Source of the DNA: JBOFZL01 sp051655155
GTDB taxonomy: Bacteria > Bacillota > Clostridia > Peptostreptococcales > Filifactoraceae
NCBI GenBank assembly: GCA_051655155.1
Contig: JBOFZL010000031.1
Location: forward strand, 1 to 64,000
DNA length: 64,000 bases
Direction: 5' to 3'
Below, in pieces: positions 52,594 to 59,707 of the stretch. How positions within the stretch are numbered: the stretch's first letter is position 1; every line of letters begins with the position of its first letter. The notes below the pieces were generated by a model that did not search any database, had not been told where the DNA came from, and saw only the letters and a program-made list of their open reading frames with translations. Made by a program: the position numbers and the translations under genes.

Positions 52594-52622
52594 TTGACAA
52601 TAAAACTTAAATTATTTATAAT
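52594..52622 (+). promoter_or_regulatory. Promoter of the rpmH operon
   Basis: Perfect TTGACA (52594-52599), 17-nt spacer and perfect TATAAT (52617-52622), 68 nt upstream of rpmH. Confidence 0.9.
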
Positions 52623-52690
52623 GTAATTTATGAATGTGTATTTTAGGAAAAGCGATATATAGCTTTTAATATGAGAAAGGGGTGTTAAAA

Positions 52691-52825
52691 ATGAAAAGAA
52701 CTTACCAGCCAAAGACAAGACAACGTAAAAAAGAGCATGGATTCAGAAAGAGAATGAGTACTTCTACAGGAAGAAATGTACTTAGAAGAAGAAGAGCAAA
52801 AGGCAGAGCAAGATTATCTGCTTAA
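52691..52825 (+). CDS. rpmH: Ribosomal protein L34
   Basis: 44 residues, MKRTYQPKTRQRKKEHGFRK to the end RARLSA, the full length of bL34. AAGGGGTG lies upstream. It is the first gene rightward from oriC, as is standard, and has a strong promoter. A terminator-like hairpin follows before rnpA. Confidence 0.97.
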   Translation: MKRTYQPKTRQRKKEHGFRKRMSTSTGRNVLRRRRAKGRARLSA

Positions 52826-52829
52826 TCAG

Positions 52830-52858
52830 AAGGCCGCTGCTGAAGGTGGCCTTTTTTT
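52830..52858 (+). terminator. Attenuating terminator between rpmH and rnpA
   Basis: AAGGCC (52830-52835) pairs with GGCCTT (52848-52853), followed by eight T's. It probably lowers expression of the downstream genes relative to rpmH. Confidence 0.82.
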
Positions 52859-52879
52859 TGTAATTTTAAGGAGTATAAA

Positions 52880-53233
52880 ATGATATTTTCCAGCTTGAAA
52901 AAAGATGTGGACTTTAAAAGAGTATATAATAAAGGATTATCCTTTGGAAATAGACAATTGGTAATATACTATCTTCCTAATAATTTGGAAGAAAATAGAA
53001 TAGGATTTTCCATATCAAAAAAAGTGGGGAAAGCCGTTATAAGAAATAGATATAGAAGAAGACTAAAGGAAATTTGTAAACAAAGCCATATGGAAAGTGG
53101 TTTTTATGATATAATAATAATCGTGCGTAAGTCCCAAGAGATGATAGAATATGAGGAACTAAAAAAATCATTTGAACATCTGCTTTATAAAACGGGATTG
53201 AACAAAAAAAAAACATCTTCGTTAAAGGGATAG
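52880..53233 (+). CDS. rnpA: Ribonuclease P protein component
   Basis: 117 residues; supports the RNase P RNA in tRNA 5' processing. The family motif RNRYRRRLKEI and the start SLKKDVDFKRVYNKG are present. AAGGAG lies before the ATG. yidD overlaps its end. Confidence 0.96.
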   Translation: MIFSSLKKDVDFKRVYNKGLSFGNRQLVIYYLPNNLEENRIGFSISKKVGKAVIRNRYRRRLKEICKQSHMESGFYDIIIIVRKSQEMIEYEELKKSFEHLLYKTGLNKKKTSSLKG

Positions 53234-53460
53234 TCTTTCTAATAAAAGGCTATCAGAAATATATATCACCTTTAAAAGGACCTTCTTGTAGATTTTATCC
53301 AACTTGTTCAGCATATGCAGTTCAGGCAGTAGAAAGGCATGGAGCAATAAAAGGATCGTATCTTGCAGTAAGAAGGATATTAAAATGCCACCCATTTAAT
53401 CCAGGTGGCTATGACCCAGTACCATTAAAAAGTGGTAAAACTAAGGAGGTAGAAATTTGA
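53197..53460 (+). CDS. yidD: Membrane protein insertion efficiency factor YidD
   Basis: About 87 residues in the second frame at the end of rnpA. The core IKGYQKYISPLKGPSCRFYP followed by TCSAYAVQAVERHG, with the Cys pair and HPFNPGGYDPVP, is diagnostic of YidD, which aids membrane protein insertion. There is no ATG; the TTG at 53197 is the only usual start codon in frame and its ribosome site is weak, so the true start is uncertain. The stop overlaps the yidC start (TTGA). Confidence 0.85.
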   Translation: MEQKKNIFVKGIVFLIKGYQKYISPLKGPSCRFYPTCSAYAVQAVERHGAIKGSYLAVRRILKCHPFNPGGYDPVPLKSGKTKEVEI

Positions 53461-54218
53461 GTAATATATTAGGAATTATATTGAAATTGATGTATGACTT
53501 TATTGGAAACTATGCTTGGGCAATAATAGCATTTACAATATTTGTAAAAACAGCTATGTTACCACTAACAATAGCTCAAAATAAGTCAATGGACGGAATG
53601 AATGAAATTCAGCCTAAGTTAAAGGAAATCCAAGAAAAATATAAAGGAAATCCGGAAAAATTAAATGCACTAACTATGGAACTTTACAAAGAGCATAATG
53701 TCAATCCTCTTATGGGATGCTTACCATTACTAATACAAATGCCTATAATATTTGCATTATTTAATGTTTTAAGAAATCCTGTAAAATATGTATTTACAAC
53801 TGAAGCTGCATTTGCTGCAACAGATCAAGCTTTTTTTTGGTTAAAAAATATGACAGTTCCTGACGTAATTATCGTGGGAGGAATAGTATTCCCTTTCATA
53901 CTGCCATGTCTTGCTGCAATATCTACCTATTTTGATACTAAATTCATGCAAGGAAAACAAGCAGAAAAAACAGCAAAAGAAAAAGAAAAAGCAGAAAAAA
54001 ATGGAAAACCACAACCACAAAGACCGCCATCACAAATGGAAACAACAAATAAAGTAATGCTTTACATGATGCCTATAATGATACTTATTTGGGGAATAAA
54101 GTTTCCAGCAGGACTATCACTATATTGGGCAGTATCAAATATTTACTCAATAATACAAAGAAGAATATTTCATGCACTTCATCAGAATAAAGAAAAATCT
54201 AAGGAGGCTGTAAGATAA
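53457..54218 (+). CDS. yidC: Membrane protein insertase YidC
   Basis: 253 residues with five membrane segments of the YidC/Oxa1/SpoIIIJ family. GNYAWAIIAFTIFVKTAMLPL holds the first helix, with the conserved hydrophilic-groove positively charged residue, followed by the coiled region KLKEIQEKYKGNPEKLNALT and PIMILIWGIKFPAGLSLYW. A charged loop rich in K and E is present near 165-185. The start is TTG after AAGGAGG, coupled to yidD. Confidence 0.95.
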   Translation: MSNILGIILKLMYDFIGNYAWAIIAFTIFVKTAMLPLTIAQNKSMDGMNEIQPKLKEIQEKYKGNPEKLNALTMELYKEHNVNPLMGCLPLLIQMPIIFALFNVLRNPVKYVFTTEAAFAATDQAFFWLKNMTVPDVIIVGGIVFPFILPCLAAISTYFDTKFMQGKQAEKTAKEKEKAEKNGKPQPQRPPSQMETTNKVMLYMMPIMILIWGIKFPAGLSLYWAVSNIYSIIQRRIFHALHQNKEKSKEAVR

Positions 54219-55165
54219 TGAATTCTATTGAAATAGTAGGAATAAGTAAAGAAGACGCTGTAGAAAAAGCTCTAAAAAAATTAGGATTAACTAAAGATCA
54301 AGTAGAAGTTCAAGTATTAGCAGAGGTTAAACCTTTTTTAGGTTTCATAGGAAAACCGGAATGTAAAGTAAAGGTAACACCTAAAAAAGGTGTAAAAACT
54401 GAAGAAAGCCTAGAAAACTTTGATATTACAGCAGACTTTTTTAAAACTAACATAAAAGAAGAAAAAAAATATGAAAAACAAAACTCAGAAAAAAAAGAAA
54501 TAAAAATTGAAGAGAAATTTGAAAAACACGAAGAAGTAAAAATGGCTGAACCAAAAGAAGAACCGAAAAAAGAAATAAAAGAAGAAAAAATAGAAAGTAT
54601 ATACTTAGAAGAAGAAGTAAAAAGAATAGATTTTTCATCAATTTATAAAAAAGAAGAATCCGAAGAAATTAAAGAAGAAAGACCTATAAGAAAAGCTGAA
54701 CTTACTCCTGAGATAAAAGGAAGAATAGAGAAGTTCTTAAACAATATATTCCAAGCAACTGAAATAGAAGGAACTTATGAAATATCAGTTACAGAAGAAA
54801 ATATAAACGTATCAATAAAAGGAGAAGAAGCAGCAAGATTAATAGGAAGAAGAGGAGAATCATTAGATTCACTTCAGCTATTAGTAGGTTTAGCAGCTAA
54901 CAAAGGTGAAGAAGAATACACAAGAGTAATAGTAGATATTGAGGATTACAGACAAAAAAGAGAAGAATCTATAATAAGATATGCAAATAAAATGGCAAGA
55001 ATGTCTGCGAAACAAAAAAGAGCAATAAAATTAGATGTAATGAACCCATACGAAAGAAGAATAGTACATGCCTCATTACAAAATGATAGATTTGTGAAAA
55101 CATCTTCTGAGGGAAAAGAACCTTATAGAAGAGTTGTAATAACACCAAAAACAAAAAGAGATTAA
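54218..55165 (+). CDS. jag: RNA-binding protein Jag/KhpB
   Basis: 315 residues. An N-terminal Jag domain (EIVGISKEDAVEKALKKLGL), a charged linker of about 90 residues made mostly of K and E, then a KH domain (INVSIKGEEAARLIGRRGES) and an R3H domain (MNPYERRIVHASLQND). With KhpA it affects cell division and wall synthesis through mRNA binding. The linker is longer and more charged than average. mnmE, the usual next gene, is missing here. Confidence 0.95.
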   Translation: MNSIEIVGISKEDAVEKALKKLGLTKDQVEVQVLAEVKPFLGFIGKPECKVKVTPKKGVKTEESLENFDITADFFKTNIKEEKKYEKQNSEKKEIKIEEKFEKHEEVKMAEPKEEPKKEIKEEKIESIYLEEEVKRIDFSSIYKKEESEEIKEERPIRKAELTPEIKGRIEKFLNNIFQATEIEGTYEISVTEENINVSIKGEEAARLIGRRGESLDSLQLLVGLAANKGEEEYTRVIVDIEDYRQKREESIIRYANKMARMSAKQKRAIKLDVMNPYERRIVHASLQNDRFVKTSSEGKEPYRRVVITPKTKRD

Positions 55166-55180
55166 AAATATTATAACAAA

Positions 55181-55226
55181 AAGTCCCTACGGAAAAAGAC
55201 GAGAAAGAAGTTTATCCTAGGGACTT
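55181..55226 (+). terminator. Hairpin after jag
   Basis: AAGTCCCTA (55181-55189) pairs with TAGGGACTT (55218-55226) across a loop of 28 nt. Located 15 nt after the jag stop; the T-tract is weak. Confidence 0.55.
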
Positions 55227-55431
55227 AATTATAAATTTATATGTACATACACTAAGGAAGTAAGAATTATAAAATCAAACAAAGTATTTGGATATATTTA
55301 GTATTTATAGTAAAGGTGATATGTGGTTTGTACTTTTTATATACAACATGGTTTATAAAAAATTAGTCATTAATTAGATATTTTAGGATATTATTATTTA
55401 ATTAGATTAAAAAATTTTATTTAGATGTTAG
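55227..55431. other. AT-rich spacer, nothing recognised
   Basis: No credible ORF or RNA gene. A run ATG..TAG of 18 codons at 55321 has a poorly spaced ribosome site and is not called. Confidence 0.5.
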
Positions 55432-55481
55432 AAAACCTTATCGTCAACCATTTATATATTTATGGTTGACGATAAGGTTTT
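55432..55481 (+). promoter_or_regulatory. Candidate BirA operator (20-bp inverted repeat) upstream of birA
   Basis: AAAACCTTATCGTCAACCAT (55432-55451) pairs perfectly with its inverse at 55462-55481. Its core CGTCAACC-N14-GGTTGACG fits the spacing of known BirA sites (AACC-N14/16-GGTT). The right arm supplies a TTGACG -35-like box, with TAGGCT after 17 nt. A short T-run follows, so it could also end transcription. It lies 36 nt upstream of birA. Confidence 0.55.
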
Positions 55482-55517
55482 TTTCTGGTAGGCTATACCG
55501 TATACAGGAGGTATTTT

Positions 55518-56489
55518 ATGGGAACAAAGGAAGAATTACTAAAACTACTAGAGGAAAATAAAGATAATTTTATTTCAGGGGAGGAAGTAGCAACAAGGCT
55601 TGGTCTTAGTCGTAACTCTATATGGAAGGCTATAGAGAACCTTAGAAAAGAAGGATATATAATAGATTCCAAAAGTAATCAAGGATATAGTTTAAATTCT
55701 AGGAATAATATATTAAATGAATATGGAATAATAAAGTATCTGAATACTAAAATTTTTGGGAGAAATATTGAAATACATGAACTTATAGACTCCACGAACC
55801 AAAGAGGTAAGGAGCTGATTGCTCAGGGGGGGAAAACAGGAACTTTAATTTTAGCAAATCAACAAACCTTGGGAAGAGGTAGAAGAGGTAGGAATTTTTA
55901 TAGTCCATCAAGTACAGGAATATACATGAGCTTAATAATTCGCCCTGAAAATCATAGGGAAAATATGGTGAAATTTACCACTATGGCAGCCCTTGCTACT
56001 TGTGAAGCTATAGAGGAAGTAACAGGGTTAAAACCTAGGATAAAATGGGTAAATGACATATATTTAAAAGGTAAGAAGATAGTAGGGATACTAACAGAGG
56101 CTACAGCTAACTTAGAAGATGGAAGTATTGATGGTATAGTTCTAGGTATAGGGATAAATGTAAGTACAAAAGATTTTCCGGAGGATATTAAAAATATAGC
56201 GACAAGCTTAGATGAAGAGATAAACCGTAATCATTTAATCGCTATTATTATGAATAAGTTGGAAAAATTATGGTTAGAAGAAGAAATTACTCCTCACATT
56301 ACTAAATATAAAGACAGATTAATGATGCTAAATAAAGAGGTTAAGGTGCTTGATCCTATGGGGGAATATAATGGATTTGTAACAGATTTAGATGAAGAAG
56401 GACGACTTATAGTAAGGTTAGAAGATGGAAGCGAAAGAGTTTTAAATTCTGGAGAACTAAGCATAAAAGGAGAATATAATGAAGAATAG
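55518..56489 (+). CDS. birA: Biotin ligase and biotin operon repressor BirA
   Basis: 323 residues. Residues 1-65 are a helix-turn-helix (FISGEEVATRLGLSRNSIWK), so it is the bifunctional form that represses biotin genes and attaches biotin to carboxylases. The ligase core has GRGRRGRNFYSPSSTGIYMS and KWVNDIYLKGKKIVGIL. The C-terminal SH3-like part ends EFNGFVTDLDEEGRLIV-like. It overlaps bioY by 11 nt. Confidence 0.95.
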   Translation: MGTKEELLKLLEENKDNFISGEEVATRLGLSRNSIWKAIENLRKEGYIIDSKSNQGYSLNSRNNILNEYGIIKYLNTKIFGRNIEIHELIDSTNQRGKELIAQGGKTGTLILANQQTLGRGRRGRNFYSPSSTGIYMSLIIRPENHRENMVKFTTMAALATCEAIEEVTGLKPRIKWVNDIYLKGKKIVGILTEATANLEDGSIDGIVLGIGINVSTKDFPEDIKNIATSLDEEINRNHLIAIIMNKLEKLWLEEEITPHITKYKDRLMMLNKEVKVLDPMGEYNGFVTDLDEEGRLIVRLEDGSERVLNSGELSIKGEYNEE

Positions 56490-57000
56490 TAAAACTTTAG
56501 ATATGATAAGAATAGGGATATTTGCAGGACTTACAGCAGTATTATCACAAATAAACCTGCCTTTAGGATTTACCCCTGTACCAATTAACTTAGCAACTTT
56601 TTCTGTAATGCTATCAGGAGCTTTATTAGGTTGGAAAAAAGGTACTATAAGTCAAATTATCTATGTGTTGCTAGGAGTTATAGGATTACCAGTATTTGCA
56701 GGTTTTAGTTCTGGGATAGCTGTTGTAGTTGGACCTACCGGAGGTTATATTATTGGTTATATTTTAGGGGCTTTGGTAATTGGACTATTTTTAGAAAAGA
56801 TAAAAAAAGCCTATATACCTGCCTTTATTCTAGGAATGTTAGTGTGTTATGCTTTAGGAACCGCTTGGTTTATGATAAGTACTCAAAAATCTTTGGCAGT
56901 AAGCCTAGGACTTTGTGTCTACCCTTTTATATTAGGAGATGTAGTAAAGATAATAACAGGATATTTGGTGGCTAAGAAGCTTGAAATTGTCTTAAGATAA
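56479..57000 (+). CDS. bioY: Biotin transporter substrate-binding subunit BioY
   Basis: 173 residues with six membrane segments: the ECF-type S-component for biotin. Motifs AGLTAVLSQINLPLGFTPVP and PTGGYIIGYILGAL are characteristic. The gene is coupled to birA, a sensible regulator-transporter pair. It would use a shared ECF energising module encoded elsewhere. Normal length. Confidence 0.94.
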   Translation: MKNSKTLDMIRIGIFAGLTAVLSQINLPLGFTPVPINLATFSVMLSGALLGWKKGTISQIIYVLLGVIGLPVFAGFSSGIAVVVGPTGGYIIGYILGALVIGLFLEKIKKAYIPAFILGMLVCYALGTAWFMISTQKSLAVSLGLCVYPFILGDVVKIITGYLVAKKLEIVLR

Positions 57001-57097
57001 GTGGGAAAAATTTCTAAAAACAATTTTTAATAGCATGATTATGCTTTACCTAGCTATATGAAAGTATTTAAAGTAAAATTTTTATTCAACATAGAAT

Positions 57098-57113
57098 TGC
57101 TTCACGTGAAGCA
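57098..57113. promoter_or_regulatory. parS-like centromere site
   Basis: TGCTTCACGTGAAGCA is a perfect 16-bp palindrome that matches the parS consensus TGTTNCACGTGAAACA except for symmetrical changes at positions 3 and 14. It lies about 5 kb from oriC in a non-coding gap, where ParB sites normally occur. Confidence 0.65.
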
Positions 57114-57153
57114 GTTACATTTATTAAAATGAAAAACAACTGTTATAAATAAT

Positions 57154-57194
57154 ATAAAACCATAGGACTTGAGTAAGTTGACCTATGGTTTTAT
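57154..57194. terminator. Bidirectional terminator after bioY and flavodoxin
   Basis: ATAAAACCATAGG (57154-57166) pairs perfectly with CCTATGGTTTTAT (57182-57194), loop 15 nt, between convergent genes. Confidence 0.75.
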
Positions 57195-57248
57195 AGTGTT
57201 CTAATAAATGAATTTTATCAAATATCAAAAGTAAAACGCTCTGTAGAT

Positions 57249-57668
57249 TTAGTATCTAGCAAAGCCCTTGCCAAAGTCTTGACAGTCTACACCCTCAGGA
57301 GAGCCAGAAACAATTAGTCCTTCATCATACAGTCTTATACCTGCAGATTCACATCGTTCTACCCAATCACGCATCCATTTACCATCACCCCAACCATAAG
57401 AGCCAAATAGTGCAACTTTTTTGCTTTTAAGAGTTGATTCTACACCTGTAAAAAATGGTTCAAATTCCGATTCTTCCAATATTTCATCACCCATAGAAGG
57501 ACAGCCCAAAATAACCTTAGAAAATTCATTCACATCTGTTTCTTTAGCTGAGGAAACAGATTTTACAATAACTTCTGCACCAGCTTCTCTTGCTCCAATA
57601 GCAATAGCCTCTGCCATTGCTTCAGTATTTCCAGAGCCACTCCAATAAAAAATACCTATTTTCTCCAT
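57249..57668 (-). CDS. Flavodoxin
   Basis: 139 residues; short-chain flavodoxin that carries electrons in place of ferredoxin under iron limitation. The FMN phosphate loop is YWSGSGNTEAMAEAI, followed by LGCPSMGDE and LFGSYGWGDGKWM. It follows the DUF3793 gene in an operon whose promoter has an operator of iron-regulon type. GGAGG precedes the ATG. Confidence 0.94.
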   Translation of the reverse strand: MEKIGIFYWSGSGNTEAMAEAIAIGAREAGAEVIVKSVSSAKETDVNEFSKVILGCPSMGDEILEESEFEPFFTGVESTLKSKKVALFGSYGWGDGKWMRDWVERCESAGIRLYDEGLIVSGSPEGVDCQDFGKGFARY

Positions 57669-57683
57669 TTTGTACCTCCATTT

Positions 57684-58238
57684 TTATTGTATTATATTTA
57701 CGTGTGTGGGTATATTTATAAATTTTCCACCACTTTCTACATATTTTCTACATAGACAACGGCATTGGGTAAACTCATTGCATAATGCCTTAGCTTTTTT
57801 TACATTACTATAAACCTTCCACATGCAACTGTGCTTCATACATTGACCCTTATAATACATAAAACCTAATACGTCCAAAGGCGGATAACCAAGGAAAAAG
57901 CCAATTTCATGAGGGAAATTATTACTTTCATGAAATCTATTTTTTAAAAAGGTTAAGGTGGTCTTTAAGTTGTAAGACTTAGGATAATTTAGCTTAGATA
58001 AACTCTTGATAATAAGAGGGTTATCAAGGCATTGTCTTAATAGGTTTTCTCGATAAACAAACAAGAGCATATTGTTTTCTGTATCTCGGAAAATATCAAC
58101 CTGAAGCCCTATAGACTTTAGTAGCTGTTTTACACTATAAAACTCTGATAAGTTTATCTTAAGAGGAAATAGTGTAGCAGGTTTTTTGTTAAGAAGTACA
58201 GGACCACAGTGGTCTGCAAGTAATACATGTAGATGCAA
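57684..58238 (-). CDS. DUF3793 family protein
   Basis: 184 residues. The block HEIGFFLGYPPLDVLGFMYY and the C-terminal Cys-rich part (CMKHSCMW, CNEFTQCRCLCRKYVESGG) mark DUF3793. These proteins commonly sit beside flavodoxin genes in Clostridia, so a role in iron or heme stress is inferred. The start is TTG at 58238 with GGAGG 7 nt upstream. Confidence 0.85.
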   Translation of the reverse strand: MHLHVLLADHCGPVLLNKKPATLFPLKINLSEFYSVKQLLKSIGLQVDIFRDTENNMLLFVYRENLLRQCLDNPLIIKSLSKLNYPKSYNLKTTLTFLKNRFHESNNFPHEIGFFLGYPPLDVLGFMYYKGQCMKHSCMWKVYSNVKKAKALCNEFTQCRCLCRKYVESGGKFINIPTHVNIIQ

Positions 58239-58275
58239 AAAATCGCCTCCAAATCTAATAAAGAAAATATATTCG

Positions 58276-58330
58276 GTTAGTTATTTCTAACTGATGAGGT
58301 TAGTATAGCATAACTCGTCTGTTATGGCAA
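58276..58330 (-). promoter_or_regulatory. Promoter and operator of the DUF3793-flavodoxin operon
   Basis: Minus-strand TTGCCA (58330-58325), 17-nt spacer and extended -10 TGC-TATACT (58307-58302). The operator GTTAGTTATTTCTAACTGA (58276-58294) lies at the start point, as does its near copy at 48029-48047. Confidence 0.72.
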
Positions 58331-58366
58331 GAACTAATTTTTATTTATTTAATACAAAATAAAAAA

Positions 58367-58494
58367 GATGCCCTGTAAGCATCTTTAAGCTTGACAATAT
58401 CACATGAGCGTAATGCTTAGTGCTGCTTTCTTCCGAATCTGACACGGTTCACACTGGCTCATTGTATTGGACTTAAAGATGCTTACAAGGCACC
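58367..58494 (-). ncRNA. ffs: Signal recognition particle RNA, small bacterial type
   Basis: The minus strand carries the SRP core GTGAACCGTGTCAGATTCGG-AAGAAAGCAGCACTAAG (shown split) in the middle of a long hairpin. The outer helix pairs GGTGCCTTGTAAGCATC near the 5' end with GATGCTTACAGGGCATC near the 3' end, followed by a T-run that ends transcription. It binds Ffh for cotranslational targeting. It lies upstream of galE and points away from dnaX. Confidence 0.95.
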
Positions 58495-58514
58495 TATATA
58501 TTTGCTAGATGTTG

Positions 58515-58542
58515 ATTATAACACAATTTTTTATTTTTGTAA
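58515..58542 (-). promoter_or_regulatory. Promoter of the SRP RNA
   Basis: Minus-strand TTACAA (58542-58537), 16 nt and extended -10 TGT-TATAAT (58520-58515). The predicted start is about 15 nt upstream of the mature RNA. Confidence 0.7.
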
Positions 58543-58549
58543 GTATATT

Positions 58550-59551
58550 TTAAAGATTTTTTTTAGCATATAGCCAATTATCTCTACACATATCATCTAA
58601 TGTTTTTTCAGCTTTAAATCCTAATTCTTTTTCAGCTTTATGGGTATCAGCATAGCAAGAAGCTATATCTCCTGAGCGCCTCTCGGCTATTTTATAATTA
58701 ACGGTTATGTTATTTACCCTAGAAAAAGTGTTAATAACTTCCAGCACGGAACTACCTTTACCTGTACCTAAGTTGTAAATATTTATACCAGTTTCGTTTA
58801 ATATTTTTTTAATTGCCAAAACATGACCTTTTGCTAAATCTACAACATGAACATAATCTCTTACACCTGTTCCGTCTATAGTGTTGTAGTCATTACCAAA
58901 CACACTTAAACATTCCAGTTGTCCAGCAGCAACCTTAACGATAAAAGGCATAAGATTGTTAGGGATACCATTTGGATTTTCACCGATTAAGCCACTTTCA
59001 TGGGCTCCAATCGGGTTAAAGTATCTTAGCAAAGATATACTCCATTCATCATCTGAATGGTACAAGTCTTCTAAAATATGTTCGATAACAAGTTTGGTAT
59101 TACCATAGGGACTGGCAGCTGAGCGTGGAAAGTTTTCTAGTATAGGAACTGTGCTAGGCTCTCCGTATACAGTTGCAGATGAGGAGAATACAAATTTCTT
59201 ACACTTGTGCTTTGCCATTAATTCACAAAGATTAAGAGTGCTTACCAGATTGTTTTGATAGTAAGCAAGAGGTATTGCAACAGACTCCCCTACAGCTTTA
59301 AACCCAGCGAAATGAATTACAGCATCTATCGGATTGTTGTTAAAAATAGTTTCTACTAAGGTCTTATCACAGATATTACCTTCGATAAACTTAGGTCTAA
59401 CTCCCGTAATTTCTTCTATACTATCAAGAACGTCTATCTTGGAGTTGCTTAAATCGTCAACAATAATAACCTTATAACCATTTTTAATAAGTTCTATAGT
59501 GGTGTGGCTACCTATATAACCTGTTCCACCTGTTACTAAAATGTTACCCAT
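58550..59551 (-). CDS. galE: UDP-glucose 4-epimerase
   Basis: 333 residues; interconverts UDP-glucose and UDP-galactose for sugar use or envelope polymers. Motifs: NAD loop VTGGTGYIGSHT, the catalytic pair in SSSATVYG and YGNTKLVIEHI, and the C-terminal RRSGDIASCYAD. GGAGG precedes the ATG. It stands alone between the SRP RNA and dnaX. Confidence 0.95.
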   Translation of the reverse strand: MGNILVTGGTGYIGSHTTIELIKNGYKVIIVDDLSNSKIDVLDSIEEITGVRPKFIEGNICDKTLVETIFNNNPIDAVIHFAGFKAVGESVAIPLAYYQNNLVSTLNLCELMAKHKCKKFVFSSSATVYGEPSTVPILENFPRSAASPYGNTKLVIEHILEDLYHSDDEWSISLLRYFNPIGAHESGLIGENPNGIPNNLMPFIVKVAAGQLECLSVFGNDYNTIDGTGVRDYVHVVDLAKGHVLAIKKILNETGINIYNLGTGKGSSVLEVINTFSRVNNITVNYKIAERRSGDIASCYADTHKAEKELGFKAEKTLDDMCRDNWLYAKKNL

Positions 59552-59645
59552 AATATGTCCTCCTAAATTTAAGATAAATTAAGTATACCATAATTTATTG
59601 AGGAGTTAAAGTAGAGATTCCATTAAAAAAAGAGCTCAAGTTTTT

Positions 59646-59674
59646 TTGAATTTTACTGAAATTTATGATACAAT
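59646..59674 (+). promoter_or_regulatory. Promoter of dnaX
   Basis: TTGAAT (59646-59651), 17-nt spacer and TACAAT (59669-59674), preceded by TGA as an extended -10, 34 nt upstream of the dnaX ATG. Confidence 0.65.
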
Positions 59675-59707
59675 TATGGATGATTTTTATATGTAAAGGA
59701 GGGTTTT

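Noticed and set aside
54447..54641. Leu/Phe-rich minus-strand ORF inside jag
   Set aside because: It is the complement of the Lys/Glu-rich linker of jag and only looks like a membrane protein.
55321..55377. 18-codon ORF with an upstream AAGGTG
   Set aside because: The spacing to the ATG is only about two bases, and there is no similarity or context.
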